A DNA stretch of 64,000 bases from Pseudomonas sp. MYb327 (GCF_040438925.1 NZ_CP159258.1:1998001-2062000); one strand, 5' to 3'; positions 26,491 to 35,545 are shown, counted from the stretch's first letter. Notes: a model not told the origin generated them from the sequence alone. Made by a program: numbers and translations.

Positions 26491-27603
26491 ATGAATAACA
26501 ATAACAATGAAGGCTTCGACGGGTCGCGTCGGACGCTGTTGCTGGTGGGGATGGGCCTGGGTCTGCAGGCGTTGCTGGCCCCCACCATGGCATCCACCGT
26601 AGCAGCGTTTGCCTCGGCAGCCATGCCCGGGCCGCTACGCGAGCCTGCCACGATGACCCCTCGGGCAGCACGCGGCGTGCTGACTCGTGTGGTTCTGGCC
26701 GGTGACCGGCTGGTGGCGGTGGGAGAGCGCGGCCTGGTCGTGCTGTCTGACGACGGCGGGCGCCAATGGCGCCAGGCCCGCGTGCCGGTCAGTGTGACCT
26801 TGACGTCGGTGAGCTTTGCCGACGCCCGACAGGGTTGGATCGCTGGCCACAGTGGTGTTGTTTTGCATACCTCAGACGGCGGCGAAAGCTGGTCCATTCA
26901 GACCGATGGAGTAGCGCTCGCCAAGGCATCACTGGCCCAGGCGCTGGGCTTGCCTGACACCAACGCCGATCGTGAACGCAGCATCCAGGACGCCCAGCGC
27001 CTGGTAGATGACGGCGCTGACAAGCCCTTGTTATCAATCTGCTTTGCCGACGCTCGACGCGGGATGGTGGTGGGTGCGTTCGGCCTGGCGGCCCGCACTG
27101 ACGACGGTGGCAAGACATGGACGCCTTGCCGCAACCGCCTGCCCAATCCCATGAGCTTGCATCTGTATGCGGTTGCCCATCATGACAAGACCTGGGTGCT
27201 CGCCGGAGAGCAGGGCGTGCTGATGCTCAGCCGCGACGATGGCGCCAGCTTCGAATCACTGGCGGCTCCTTCGGAGCGAACCTTGTTCGCCGCTACTGCC
27301 ACGCGCAAAGGTGGTTTTGTGTTCGCCGGCCTTTTGGGTGCTGCTTGCCGCATTGATCCCGGTAGTACGACCGTTACTGCGATCGATTTGTCGGCGCCAT
27401 TGACGATTCTGTCTTGTGCCGAATTGCGCGATGGCCGGTTAATGCTGCTGGCGCAGGGCGGGCGAGTCCTCGCAAGCCGTGACGACGGTGCCCACTTCGC
27501 TGAACAGCAACTCCCGCGACGCGATCCTTTGACCTCGCTGGTCGAAGCCGCAGACGGTGGCCTCGTTGCCACCAGCATGGGCGGGGTTGCCCGGCTTGGC
27601 TGA
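26491..27603 (+). CDS. YCF48-like beta-propeller protein with possible Tat signal
   Basis: 370 residues from ATG 26491. After MNNNNNEGFDG the chain has SRRTLLLVGMGLGLQALLA, which resembles a twin-arginine signal. The mature part has repeated beta-propeller units (LSDDGGRQWRQ, HTSDGGESWS, RTDDGGKTWTP, SRDDGASF, SRDDGAHF), the pattern of YCF48/photosystem-II-stability (sialidase-like) proteins. In many proteobacteria this family sits between DUF1329 and an RND/MMPL transporter, as here, and probably acts as its periplasmic partner. The Asn run is encoded by a CA-motif repeat (26494-26508). Confidence 0.85.
   Translation: MNNNNNEGFDGSRRTLLLVGMGLGLQALLAPTMASTVAAFASAAMPGPLREPATMTPRAARGVLTRVVLAGDRLVAVGERGLVVLSDDGGRQWRQARVPVSVTLTSVSFADARQGWIAGHSGVVLHTSDGGESWSIQTDGVALAKASLAQALGLPDTNADRERSIQDAQRLVDDGADKPLLSICFADARRGMVVGAFGLAARTDDGGKTWTPCRNRLPNPMSLHLYAVAHHDKTWVLAGEQGVLMLSRDDGASFESLAAPSERTLFAATATRKGGFVFAGLLGAACRIDPGSTTVTAIDLSAPLTILSCAELRDGRLMLLAQGGRVLASRDDGAHFAEQQLPRRDPLTSLVEAADGGLVATSMGGVARLG
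26494..26508 (+). promoter_or_regulatory. CA motif encoding an Asn run in YCF48-like gene
   Basis: AATAACAATAACAAT, five AAN triplets in frame directly after the ATG, read as five Asn codons. Sequence fits Hfq/Crc binding over the initiation region. Confidence 0.6.
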
Positions 27604-27654
27604 TGACACCCATTCCCGCGATTGCGCGAAGCGCCAGACGATGAGTCCAACGAT

Positions 27655-30129
27655 ATGACCACTGTGACATCCACCGAGACCGCAGCTTGCCGGCTCGAAG
27701 ACTTTGATCCGCGCTCGGGCTCCCGGCTCGAACGCGCCGTTTTCAACCACCGCATCCTGGTGCTGCTGCTGTGCGTGTTGGTAACAATCATGCTCGGCTA
27801 CAGCGCGTTGAGCTTGAAGCTCAATGCCAGCTTCGAAAAGACGATTCCGACCGGCCATCCCTACATCACCAACTATCTGGAACACAAGAAAGAACTCACC
27901 GGCCTGGGCAACTCGGTGCGGATCGCGGTGCAAGCACGAAAGGGCGACATTTACACCGCGAGCTATCTGGAGACGCTGCGTCAGATCAACGACGCGGTGT
28001 TCATGCTGCCGGGTGTGGATCGGGCGTTCATGAAGTCGCTGTGGACGCCAAACGTGCGCTGGACCGCAGTGACCGAGGATGGCCTGGACGGCGGTCAGGT
28101 GATCCCTGCGCACTATGACGGCTCGCCCGCCAAGATCGAAGAGCTGCGCATGAACGTGCAACGCTCGGGCGAAATTGGCCAATTGGTAGCGGTCAACGGC
28201 GGCTCCACCGTCATCCAGGTACCGTTGCTGGAGCATGATGCTTCCGGCAAGCCGCTGGACTATGCGGCCCTGTCCAAACAGTTGGAAGTGCTGCGCGCCA
28301 AGTACAGCAGTGATGAAGTGGCCATTTACATCACTGGTTTCGCCAAGCTGTCCGGCGACCTCATGGATGGCATGCAAGAGGTGATCGGGTTCTTCTTCAT
28401 TGCACTGATCATCTGTGCAGCGATGGTGTTCCTTTACAACCGAGACGTCATCAGCACCGCGCTGGTGGTGATAACTTCGGTGACCGGCGTGCTGTGGCAG
28501 CTAGGCCTGCTGCCGCTGCTGGGGTACTCGCTCAACCCCTATTCCATGCTGGTGCCCTTCCTGATCTTCGCCATCGGTATCAGCCACGGCGCGCAGAAAA
28601 TGAACGGCATCCTGCAAGACATCGGGCGCGGAACACACCGCTATGTCGCAGCCCGCTATACCTTCAGGCGCCTGTTCCTGGCCGGCCTGACTGCACTGCT
28701 GGCTGACGCCGTAGGCTTTGCGGTGCTGCTGATGATCGACATCCCGGTCATCCGCGAACTGGCCACCGCCGCAAGCCTGGGCGTGCTGGTGCTGGTGATT
28801 TCCAACCTGATTCTGCTGCCCGTGCTCTTGAGTTATGTGGGTGTAAGCCGTAAAGCCGCCGAAAGGGCAGTGCGCCGGGAATCGGCCACCGCAGCGGGGG
28901 AGAGCGGTGCCTTCTTTATTTGGCTGGTGCGCTTCACCGAGGGTAGACGCGCCCTGCTTGCGATCGTCACGGCGCTGGTTCTGGCGGTGGTGGGTGTTGC
29001 AGTAGGCACTCAACTGAAGGTCGGTGACCTCGATCCGGGGGCGCCGGAATTGCAAGCCGACTCGCGTTACAACCGCGACGTGGGCTACCTGACGAAGAAC
29101 TACGGTGCCAGCAATGACCTGTTTGCAATCATGGTCAAGACCCCCGAGGGCAATTGCAGTAATTACGGTGTGCTGCGCCGCGTCGACCAACTCGAATGGG
29201 AACTGATGGATCTGCCTGGTGTTGAATCCACCCAGTCGATTGCTCGGCTGCAACGGCGCCTGATGGTGGGGATGAACGAGGGCAGTCCACTTTGGTACGA
29301 CTTGTCGAGCAACCAGAACATGCTCAACACCATCACCGCCCGGGCGCCGCGTGAGTTGTACAACGAAGAATGCAACCTGCTGACGGTCTACGCCTACCTG
29401 CGTGACCACCGCGCAGAGACCCTGCAGCAAGTGGTCGACCTGGTCGAGCGCTTCGCCATTAAAAACAACGACAAGGACGCGACCTTCCTGCTGGCCGCCG
29501 GCTCGGCGGGGATCGATGCCACCACCAACATCGTGGTTCACAAGGCCTGGTACCAGATGCTGTTCATGGTCTACGGGGCGGTGGCGCTGCTGTGCTTCAT
29601 CACCTTCCGATCCTGGCGGGCAGTGCTGGTGGCCATGCTGCCGTTGATGCTCACGTCCATTTTGGCCGAGGCGTTGATGGTGGTCCTGGGCATGGGCGTG
29701 AAGGTGGCGACCCTGCCGGTGATTGCGCTGGGTGTAGGCATCGGTGTGGATTACGCACTGTATGTTTTGAGCGTGACCCTGGCGCAAATGCGTGCCGGCG
29801 CCACGTTGAAACAGGCTTACGCCACCGCGTTGCAGTTCACTGGCCGAGTGGTGCTGCTGACCGGGGTGACCCTGGCCGCAGCGGTCGCCACCTGGCATTT
29901 CTCCAGCATCAAGTTCCAGGCTGACATGGGCCTGCTGCTGGCGTTCATGTTCTTGTGGAACATGCTCGGTGCCTTGGTACTGATCCCGGCCCTGGCGCGC
30001 TTTCTGCTACCCGGGGCGCGTGCCGGCGCAATCGTCGACGTGACCGATGCGGCTCCCCAGCCCGCAACATCAGCGCCCATTCCCGCGGCTCAAACTGAAA
30101 AACTGACGTACGAGAGATGCCTGCCATGA
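27655..30129 (+). CDS. RND/MMPL-family transporter
   Basis: 824 residues from ATG 27655. There are two repeats of the RND plan: a first membrane helix at about 29-49, a periplasmic domain, then a bundle of helices starting at about residue 243 (VIGFFFIALIICAAMVFLYN), a second single helix near 440, a second periplasmic domain and a final bundle containing GVGIGVDYALYVL. Length and layout match MMPL/HpnN-like exporters (no partner membrane-fusion protein). With DUF1302, DUF1329 and YCF48 it makes a conserved envelope system for hydrophobic molecules; direction of transport is unknown. Its stop overlaps the MFS start. Confidence 0.88.
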   Translation: MTTVTSTETAACRLEDFDPRSGSRLERAVFNHRILVLLLCVLVTIMLGYSALSLKLNASFEKTIPTGHPYITNYLEHKKELTGLGNSVRIAVQARKGDIYTASYLETLRQINDAVFMLPGVDRAFMKSLWTPNVRWTAVTEDGLDGGQVIPAHYDGSPAKIEELRMNVQRSGEIGQLVAVNGGSTVIQVPLLEHDASGKPLDYAALSKQLEVLRAKYSSDEVAIYITGFAKLSGDLMDGMQEVIGFFFIALIICAAMVFLYNRDVISTALVVITSVTGVLWQLGLLPLLGYSLNPYSMLVPFLIFAIGISHGAQKMNGILQDIGRGTHRYVAARYTFRRLFLAGLTALLADAVGFAVLLMIDIPVIRELATAASLGVLVLVISNLILLPVLLSYVGVSRKAAERAVRRESATAAGESGAFFIWLVRFTEGRRALLAIVTALVLAVVGVAVGTQLKVGDLDPGAPELQADSRYNRDVGYLTKNYGASNDLFAIMVKTPEGNCSNYGVLRRVDQLEWELMDLPGVESTQSIARLQRRLMVGMNEGSPLWYDLSSNQNMLNTITARAPRELYNEECNLLTVYAYLRDHRAETLQQVVDLVERFAIKNNDKDATFLLAAGSAGIDATTNIVVHKAWYQMLFMVYGAVALLCFITFRSWRAVLVAMLPLMLTSILAEALMVVLGMGVKVATLPVIALGVGIGVDYALYVLSVTLAQMRAGATLKQAYATALQFTGRVVLLTGVTLAAAVATWHFSSIKFQADMGLLLAFMFLWNMLGALVLIPALARFLLPGARAGAIVDVTDAAPQPATSAPIPAAQTEKLTYERCLP

Positions 30130-31466
30130 CTCTTTTAACCAGCGCGCCAATCACGGGCCGCACGCCAGTCAACGTCACGCAAGTTATCGAAGGTGGCAGA
30201 TTCAATGCGTTCAGTCTGCAAGTCGCGGTGATCTGCTTTCTTGCGATCGTGTTCGACGGCATCGACAGCGCGCTCTTCGGTACGCTGCTACCGGCAATCA
30301 TGGCCGATATGAAAATGGGCCCGGCCGAAGCGGGGATCCTGGCGAGCGTCGGGCATATCGGAGCGGTGGGCGGCGCCATTCTCTTTGGCGTGGCAGCTGA
30401 TGCCCTCGGCCGCAGGCGCATGATGCTGATCGGCATGACGATCTTCATTACGTTCACGGCGGCCTGCGGGCTGGCTCAGGGAATCGTCGACTTCGCCCTC
30501 TACCGCTTCATCGCTGGTTTCGGCTTGGCTGGCATCGTTCCGATTGCTGTGGCGCTGGTGTTCGAATACACGCCCGGCAAGTGGAAAGCGATGGTATCCA
30601 GCGTGTCCTATACGGGCATCTCGGTGGGTGTTCTGTTATCGGCGTTGTTGTCGATGGCGGTTCTGTCCACCGTCGGATGGCGAGCGATTTTGCTTGGAAC
30701 CTTCGTTTGCATCGTTCTGGTTCCCATCGCCTTGGTGTGGTTGCCTGAATCAATGTCAATTCTGGTGAAGAAGGGTAAAAGCGAAAGCATTCGCAGGATT
30801 CTGGTGAAGGCAGAACCGCAGTTTGTTCCCGCCAGCGATGACGAATACAGCCTGAATGAGCCACCTGCTGCGAAGGTGCCTCTCAAGCGCCTGTTCCAGG
30901 GCGGCTATGCGCGCAACACGATGTTTCTGGGGATCGGGATGCTTTGCATCATGATGACCGCCGTCACCCTGACGACCTGGATTGCGCAATTAATGGTTCA
31001 GCGCGGGTATTCGCTGACAACCGGGATCTCTTTCATCCTTGTATTCACCTGCAGCAACTTCATCTCTACGCCGTTGGCGGGTTGGATGTCGGGCAGGATG
31101 GGCTACAAGAAAGTGTTCGCCATTTACATGCCCGTTCTGTTTGTTTCGATAGCTCTGATTGGCGTTATTCAGAACCCGGTTGGCGCATTGATCTGCATGT
31201 TTTTTGCCGGATTCACGGCAATGGGCGCCACCTGCATTTTGTTGCCCTACGTCGGGTCGCTCTATCCCATGAGCTTTCGTTCATCGGCGATGGGCGTGAT
31301 TTACGCCATTGGCCGGGTTGGGCCAATCATCGGGCCTGCAATAGCCGGTTTCATGCTGGCCGCAGGCGTCAGTGTTCCAATCATTTTGGTTTGCATGGCT
31401 GTACCAGGGCTGGTGGCTTTGGTGGCTTTTCTACTGGTGAAAGAGTGTCCTGCGCAAAGTAGTTAA
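30126..31466 (+). CDS. AAHS-family (aromatic acid:H+ symporter) MFS transporter
   Basis: 446 residues from ATG 30126, overlapping the MMPL stop (ATGA) with GAGAG nine bases upstream. Twelve membrane segments are expected. The first contains FDGIDSALFG, the DGxD motif that in PcaK/BenK-type symporters is needed for aromatic-acid uptake. The loop-2/3 motif appears as FGVAADALGRRRMM, and the second half has SGRMGYKK. It is likely the uptake system for an aromatic carboxylate or pathway intermediate. The ligand is not known. Confidence 0.88.
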   Translation: MTLLTSAPITGRTPVNVTQVIEGGRFNAFSLQVAVICFLAIVFDGIDSALFGTLLPAIMADMKMGPAEAGILASVGHIGAVGGAILFGVAADALGRRRMMLIGMTIFITFTAACGLAQGIVDFALYRFIAGFGLAGIVPIAVALVFEYTPGKWKAMVSSVSYTGISVGVLLSALLSMAVLSTVGWRAILLGTFVCIVLVPIALVWLPESMSILVKKGKSESIRRILVKAEPQFVPASDDEYSLNEPPAAKVPLKRLFQGGYARNTMFLGIGMLCIMMTAVTLTTWIAQLMVQRGYSLTTGISFILVFTCSNFISTPLAGWMSGRMGYKKVFAIYMPVLFVSIALIGVIQNPVGALICMFFAGFTAMGATCILLPYVGSLYPMSFRSSAMGVIYAIGRVGPIIGPAIAGFMLAAGVSVPIILVCMAVPGLVALVAFLLVKECPAQSS

Positions 31467-31536
31467 CAGTTTGGCCACGCCCGTTTCACACAAACATCAA
31501 TATAAGTTTTCACACAACCTAAAATAAGGAAAAACC

Positions 31537-32013
31537 ATGGATCGCTATATCAATCGCTTGTTTCACGTATGCATTACCGTTGCAGATATTGACGCTGCAC
31601 TTGAGTTTTATTGCGGGGTGCTGGGCCTTGAGTCGATCGGCAAACTGCGCCACGAAAGGGCGCCTGGAGAAATCCTCGGCTTCCCCAACCAGATTATCGA
31701 AATTCATGCCGACCACCTCGTCGGCAAAGACAAGGAAAACGCGACCGTTATCGACTTGATCGAGTTCGTCGAACCTAAAACAGTCGTGAATAAATCGGCT
31801 TCCGCGCCCCTGAACCATGCCGGCATCAACCGCATGGCGTTTGGTGTGGACGACACCGATGCCATTCATGAGAAGCTGAAGGCGCGTGGCGACATCGTGT
31901 TCCTTTGCGAGCCGCAGGTGGTCATCGCCCCAACCGGCGGAAAGTTCAAGATCCTGACCTTCAAGGACCCCTTCGACAACGTCCTGGAAGTGATTGAATA
32001 CTGCAAGCAGTGA
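31537..32013 (+). CDS. VOC (glyoxalase/dioxygenase) superfamily small protein
   Basis: 158 residues, one vicinal-oxygen-chelate unit. Possible metal ligands are the His in FHVCIT near residue 10, the Glu/His of IEIHADH near 55, and the Glu of NVLEVIEY near 152. AAGGA precedes the ATG. This size fits glyoxalase-I-like isomerases or methylmalonyl-CoA-epimerase relatives rather than two-domain dioxygenases. A paralogue lies at 33090, and the two flank SnoaL and dimeric-barrel genes, making a small compact set of unknown chemistry. Confidence 0.75.
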   Translation: MDRYINRLFHVCITVADIDAALEFYCGVLGLESIGKLRHERAPGEILGFPNQIIEIHADHLVGKDKENATVIDLIEFVEPKTVVNKSASAPLNHAGINRMAFGVDDTDAIHEKLKARGDIVFLCEPQVVIAPTGGKFKILTFKDPFDNVLEVIEYCKQ

Positions 32014-32065
32014 GAAGTTTGTGTAACGGATGCGGTTTTTACGCTGACAAATCGGAGCGTTTCAA

Positions 32066-32590
32066 ATGAGTGTGACTCAAGACAAATCTGAAATCATTGA
32101 CGTCATCAACCTCTATGGCGTCGCGCTGGACGCACACGCCTGGGACTTGCTGGACGAGGTGTTTACCGAAGACGCGCACGCTGACTTCGGGCCAGCAGGA
32201 GCTGTCTGGAAGTCAGTAGGTGCACTGAAGTTCGCCTTCAAGGACTTCCACGAAACCCTGACCAACCACATGCACACCATGACCGGTTCCTGCGTCCACG
32301 TGGATGGCGACACGGCGTACGCACTGACGTATGGCGATTGGTTGCTATCGCGCGACTCGGCGGTGGGCGGCCCGGACTGGGTTGGCCGTGGCTGGTATGA
32401 CGATATCCTTGTTCGTACTGACAAGGGCTGGCGCATCAGCAATCGCGTTTGCCGACTGATTTCATGGACAGGCAACCCGAATGTGCCTGAGCCGGCTTAT
32501 GAACAGCACCCGGTCATGACCACCCACACGCTGCGCAGTCATCGTGAAAAAGGGAAGGTCAGATACTTCGAAGCAATCGCCAAGAAGTAA
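32066..32590 (+). CDS. SnoaL-like (NTF2-fold) protein
   Basis: 174 residues with GGAG eight bases before the ATG. The N-terminal helix pattern IIDVINLYGVALDAHAWDLLDEVFTEDAHADFG and the later GRGWYDDILVRTDKGWRISNRV strand pair (described in part) fit the SnoaL_4 / scytalone-dehydratase-like group. Such folds serve as dehydratases, cyclases, isomerases or small-ligand binders. It is one of four SnoaL-like proteins in the window (others at 37625, 57443 and 58857), pointing to several isomerase or dehydratase steps. Function not assignable. Confidence 0.72.
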   Translation: MSVTQDKSEIIDVINLYGVALDAHAWDLLDEVFTEDAHADFGPAGAVWKSVGALKFAFKDFHETLTNHMHTMTGSCVHVDGDTAYALTYGDWLLSRDSAVGGPDWVGRGWYDDILVRTDKGWRISNRVCRLISWTGNPNVPEPAYEQHPVMTTHTLRSHREKGKVRYFEAIAKK

Positions 32591-32714
32591 AGAACCAAGA
32601 ACAACATCTCGGCCACTTCCAGTTTTAGAACGGGAGTGGTCTGCGGATTCGCTTGCCTGAATTTCCATTGCTCTTGTTATTGGCAAGAGCAACTTTCACA
32701 TCGGAAACTGAAAA

Positions 32715-33071
32715 ATGAGCAATCAGACGGTTATCTGGACGGTTGGCATTAATTGCCCTGCCGAAGATGAAAAAAAGTTCAATGCCTGGTACGACGATGT
32801 GCATGTGCCGATGTTATTGAAGGGTGACAACGTCAAGAAGGTCACGCGTTTCAAACTGGCAGAAGAAACCTATCACGTCGGCACGACTACTCAACCTTGC
32901 CCAACGTATCTGACGATTTATGAATTTGAGAATCAGGCCAAATTTGAAGCCTGGATGAATGGCGCCTCGCGTGCTGAAGCCGGCGACGATAAAACCAAAA
33001 CCTGGGGCGATAAGGTCTACGACGTTCAATGGGCAACTCGTTACCACCTCACCAAAGCCTGGAATGTTTAA
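32715..33071 (+). CDS. Dimeric alpha/beta-barrel (EthD-like) protein
   Basis: 118 residues. The core FNAWYDDVHVPMLL near residue 24 resembles the W/Y-xx-H-x-P motif of EthD-like and other dimeric alpha-beta barrel (Dabb) proteins, followed by a strand with YLTIYEFE. Dabb proteins include EthD, muconolactone isomerase relatives and small monooxygenases. It lies between the SnoaL and second VOC genes on the same strand. The exact role is unknown. Confidence 0.6.
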   Translation: MSNQTVIWTVGINCPAEDEKKFNAWYDDVHVPMLLKGDNVKKVTRFKLAEETYHVGTTTQPCPTYLTIYEFENQAKFEAWMNGASRAEAGDDKTKTWGDKVYDVQWATRYHLTKAWNV

Positions 33072-33089
33072 TTAAAGGACGGTATAGCT

Positions 33090-33581
33090 ATGAGCGCATT
33101 AGTTAAGAAACTTCTCCATGTTTGCATCACCGTTCCTGACGTCGATCAGGCCCTCAAGTTTTATCGTGACGTGCTGGGCTTTGTTTCCACATTTGAAACA
33201 AGAACCGATGAAGCGGACGGTCCGCTGCTGGGGTTTGCCGAAGACGAAATCAGTATTTATGCGCATCACATTTTGACCGCAGGCGCAGATCCCCAACACG
33301 CCACTGAAATTAACCTGATTGAATACACCAAACCTTCCACCATCATCGGTGATGGCCCTTATGACTTGATGAACCAAGTGGGCATTACCCGTTTGGCACT
33401 TCTCGTGTTGAACACACGGGAAGCCTTCGAAAAGATTCGTGCCTATGAAGGCGTTGAAGTCGTTTGTGAGCCCAAAGACATCATCATTCGCAAACCTGGC
33501 GGAAACCTCACGATGACCTGGTTCAGCTTCAAGGACCCCTACGGCGTTTTCATCACCATTGCCGAACCGCCAAAAGCCTGA
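33090..33581 (+). CDS. VOC superfamily small protein, paralogue with altered metal site
   Basis: 163 residues, 18 bases after the barrel gene. It parallels the VOC protein at 31537 (LLHVCITVPDVDQALKFYRDVLGF against LFHVCITVADIDAALEFYCGVLGL, each cited as a comparison). The C-terminal metal Glu of the sister (DPFDNVLEVIEY) is replaced here by Thr/Ile in DPYGVFITIAE. That change may remove or alter metal binding. Either a heterodimer with the sister or a non-metal role is possible. Confidence 0.72.
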   Translation: MSALVKKLLHVCITVPDVDQALKFYRDVLGFVSTFETRTDEADGPLLGFAEDEISIYAHHILTAGADPQHATEINLIEYTKPSTIIGDGPYDLMNQVGITRLALLVLNTREAFEKIRAYEGVEVVCEPKDIIIRKPGGNLTMTWFSFKDPYGVFITIAEPPKA

Positions 33582-33654
33582 GCAAGGCTCGGTTAAAACT
33601 TGCGGTTCAGCGTCGGATCGCCCAAATCCAGTTCAATAGAATCCAGGAGATACC

Positions 33655-34530
33655 ATGCAGATCGATGTTCTGGTGGATGTTAAGACGACCATCGGTGAGG
33701 GTCCCGTATGGGACGTGCAGGAGCAGCGCTTGTACTGGATAGACGTAGTCGGTGGTCGCGTCTTTCGTTGCACTGCTGACGGCCGCGAGGTTCGTACGTG
33801 GGAGATGCCGGACACCATCGGCTCCATGGCGTTGCGTCGTGATGGCGGGGCAATCGTGGCGCTCGGGTCGGGCTTTCACTTCCTCGACTTCGACACGGGT
33901 GAAACGCAGCTGATCGTCAACCCTGAGCTCGACAAGCCCCACAACCGTTTGAACGATGGCAAGGTGGATGCGCGTGGGCGCTTCGTTGTTGGCAGTATGG
34001 ATACCCGCGAGGGTTTCGCGGACGGCACATTGTTTCGTGTCGACCCTGATTTGTCGGTGCACACGCTCGACGCGGGGTTTGCGATCTCCAACGGGCCGTG
34101 CTGGAGCCCCGACGGGTCGACGTTCTATTTCTCAGACACCTTCTCCGGGGAAATCTGGGCGTATGACTACGACCTTGAAACCGGCGGCATCGCGAATCGG
34201 CGCACCTTTACCAAAGCAGGCTTTACCGCAACTACAGCGACCGATGGCTCAACCGTCGATGCCGAAGGGTTCCTTTGGAACGCCCAGGTCTACGCCGGCA
34301 AGCTGTGCCGCTTCGCGCCTGACGGCAGCCTGGATCGCGTGATCGAAATGCCGGTCAAGAAAGTCACGAGCGTGAACTTTGGCGGTCCGGATCTGGACAC
34401 GCTTTTTGTCACGTCCATGGCCAAACCTCCCTTGCCTCGTTATCCCGGTGACAACGTGATGCGAGGGAGTCTCTTCGCCATCCGTGGCCTCGGTGTAAAA
34501 GGGTTGCCCGAACCTCGCTTTGGTGGCTGA
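33655..34530 (+). CDS. SMP-30/gluconolactonase-like hydrolase
   Basis: 291 residues with a strong AGGAG. A six-bladed propeller is expected. Metal-site landmarks of SMP-30 lactonases are present: the early Glu in TIGEGPVWD (near residue 14), Asn/Asp in NRLNDGKVDARGRF (near 100), SNGPCWSPDG (near 145) and the catalytic-type ATDGSTVDAEGFLWNA segment near 195. These enzymes open sugar or other lactones. Placed with VOC, SnoaL and SDR genes it may open a lactone formed during the pathway. Substrate unknown. Confidence 0.85.
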   Translation: MQIDVLVDVKTTIGEGPVWDVQEQRLYWIDVVGGRVFRCTADGREVRTWEMPDTIGSMALRRDGGAIVALGSGFHFLDFDTGETQLIVNPELDKPHNRLNDGKVDARGRFVVGSMDTREGFADGTLFRVDPDLSVHTLDAGFAISNGPCWSPDGSTFYFSDTFSGEIWAYDYDLETGGIANRRTFTKAGFTATTATDGSTVDAEGFLWNAQVYAGKLCRFAPDGSLDRVIEMPVKKVTSVNFGGPDLDTLFVTSMAKPPLPRYPGDNVMRGSLFAIRGLGVKGLPEPRFGG

Positions 34531-34607
34531 GCCTGCTCTCGCTGCGTGTCTCGATGTTCGGCTGCGCGGCGAGGCAATAAAATTCTTCAGCCCGATGGAG
34601 GCATAGG

Positions 34608-35351
34608 TTGCAAACACATCAAAATCGAGTTGCCGTTGTTTCCGGTGCGGCAAAAGGGATTGGACAGGAACTGGCCTTTCAGCTGGCACAGCGTGGCGCG
34701 ACACTGGCGCTGTTAGATATTGCGGACCTGTCGCAAACGCGCGACTTGGTTGAGCAGGCTGGCGGCAAGGCCATCGCGATTCACTGCGACGTCAGCCGAG
34801 AAGAAGACTGGAACATTGCCGGTGAGCGAGTGAAGGAGGCATACGGTCGTTGCGATATTCTGGTCAATAACGCTGGCATCTACCCCAATGTGCATATCGA
34901 TGATATGGACTTCAGAACCTGGCGGCGGACCTTTGAAATCAATCTCGACAGCCTGTTTTTGAGCTCGAAAGTGTTTGTGCCGATGATGCGTGAGAATCAG
35001 TGGGGGCGGATTGTAAACATCTCTTCCACATCGATCGTCACCAACGCCGTCGGCGTCAGCCATTACATGGCCACGAAAATGGGCATCATTGGCTTTACGC
35101 GTGGGCTTGCCAATGACCTGGGCAAAGACTTCATCACCGTCAATGCAATCGCTCCCGCATTGACCGCAACACCGGGAACCAGGGATCTACCCGATGCAGT
35201 AAGGGACGGGATAGTGAACCGGCAAGCGTTCAAAAGAATGGCAGTTCCGCACGATATCGTTGGGCCGATTTTGTTTCTGACCAGTGATGACGCGCAGTTC
35301 GTGACCGGTCAATTGTTGGCCGTCGACGGCGGCATGATGAAAGTCGGTTGA
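34608..35351 (+). CDS. Short-chain dehydrogenase/reductase (SDR)
   Basis: 247 residues from a TTG start at 34608, supported by GGAGG six bases upstream. The classical SDR motifs are present: SGAAKGIGQ (cofactor Gly motif near residue 12), NNAG near 88, catalytic Ser in NISSTS near 140, and Tyr/Lys in YMATK near 153. The C-terminus ends with the common VDGG(M) segment. It would oxidise an alcohol or reduce a ketone with NAD(P). A REP pair follows directly after its stop. Substrate unknown. Confidence 0.9.
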   Translation: MQTHQNRVAVVSGAAKGIGQELAFQLAQRGATLALLDIADLSQTRDLVEQAGGKAIAIHCDVSREEDWNIAGERVKEAYGRCDILVNNAGIYPNVHIDDMDFRTWRRTFEINLDSLFLSSKVFVPMMRENQWGRIVNISSTSIVTNAVGVSHYMATKMGIIGFTRGLANDLGKDFITVNAIAPALTATPGTRDLPDAVRDGIVNRQAFKRMAVPHDIVGPILFLTSDDAQFVTGQLLAVDGGMMKVG

Positions 35352-35443
35352 TGTAGGAGCGAGGCTTGCCCGCGAAGACGGCGTGTCAGTCACCGCCAAT
35401 GTTGAATGTGATGGCCTCTTCGCGGGCAAGCCTCGCTCCTACA
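35352..35443. repeat. REP-type paired palindrome, perfect 27-bp arms
   Basis: Arms 35352-35378 (begins TGTAGGAGCGAGG) and 35417-35443 (ends CCTCGCTCCTACA) are exact inverted copies over 27 bases, with a 38-base spacer. It starts at the last base region of the SDR stop. Typical Pseudomonas REPIN; may also act as a transcript end. Confidence 0.88.
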
Positions 35444-35533
35444 CAAAATCGGTGCCGGTGAGTGCCGTTGTGGCAAGCCATTCCCGATGTGGATAGAGTA
35501 CGAGCCTCGTGCGATTTTTCTAATCCATGCAGC

Positions 35534-35545
35534 AAAAAGAATAAG
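35534..35545 (+). promoter_or_regulatory. AANAANAA element far upstream of LysR gene
   Basis: AAAAAGAATAAG lies 58 bases before the LysR ATG (35603), too far to cover the start directly. Listed as a weak CA-motif candidate. Confidence 0.25.
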
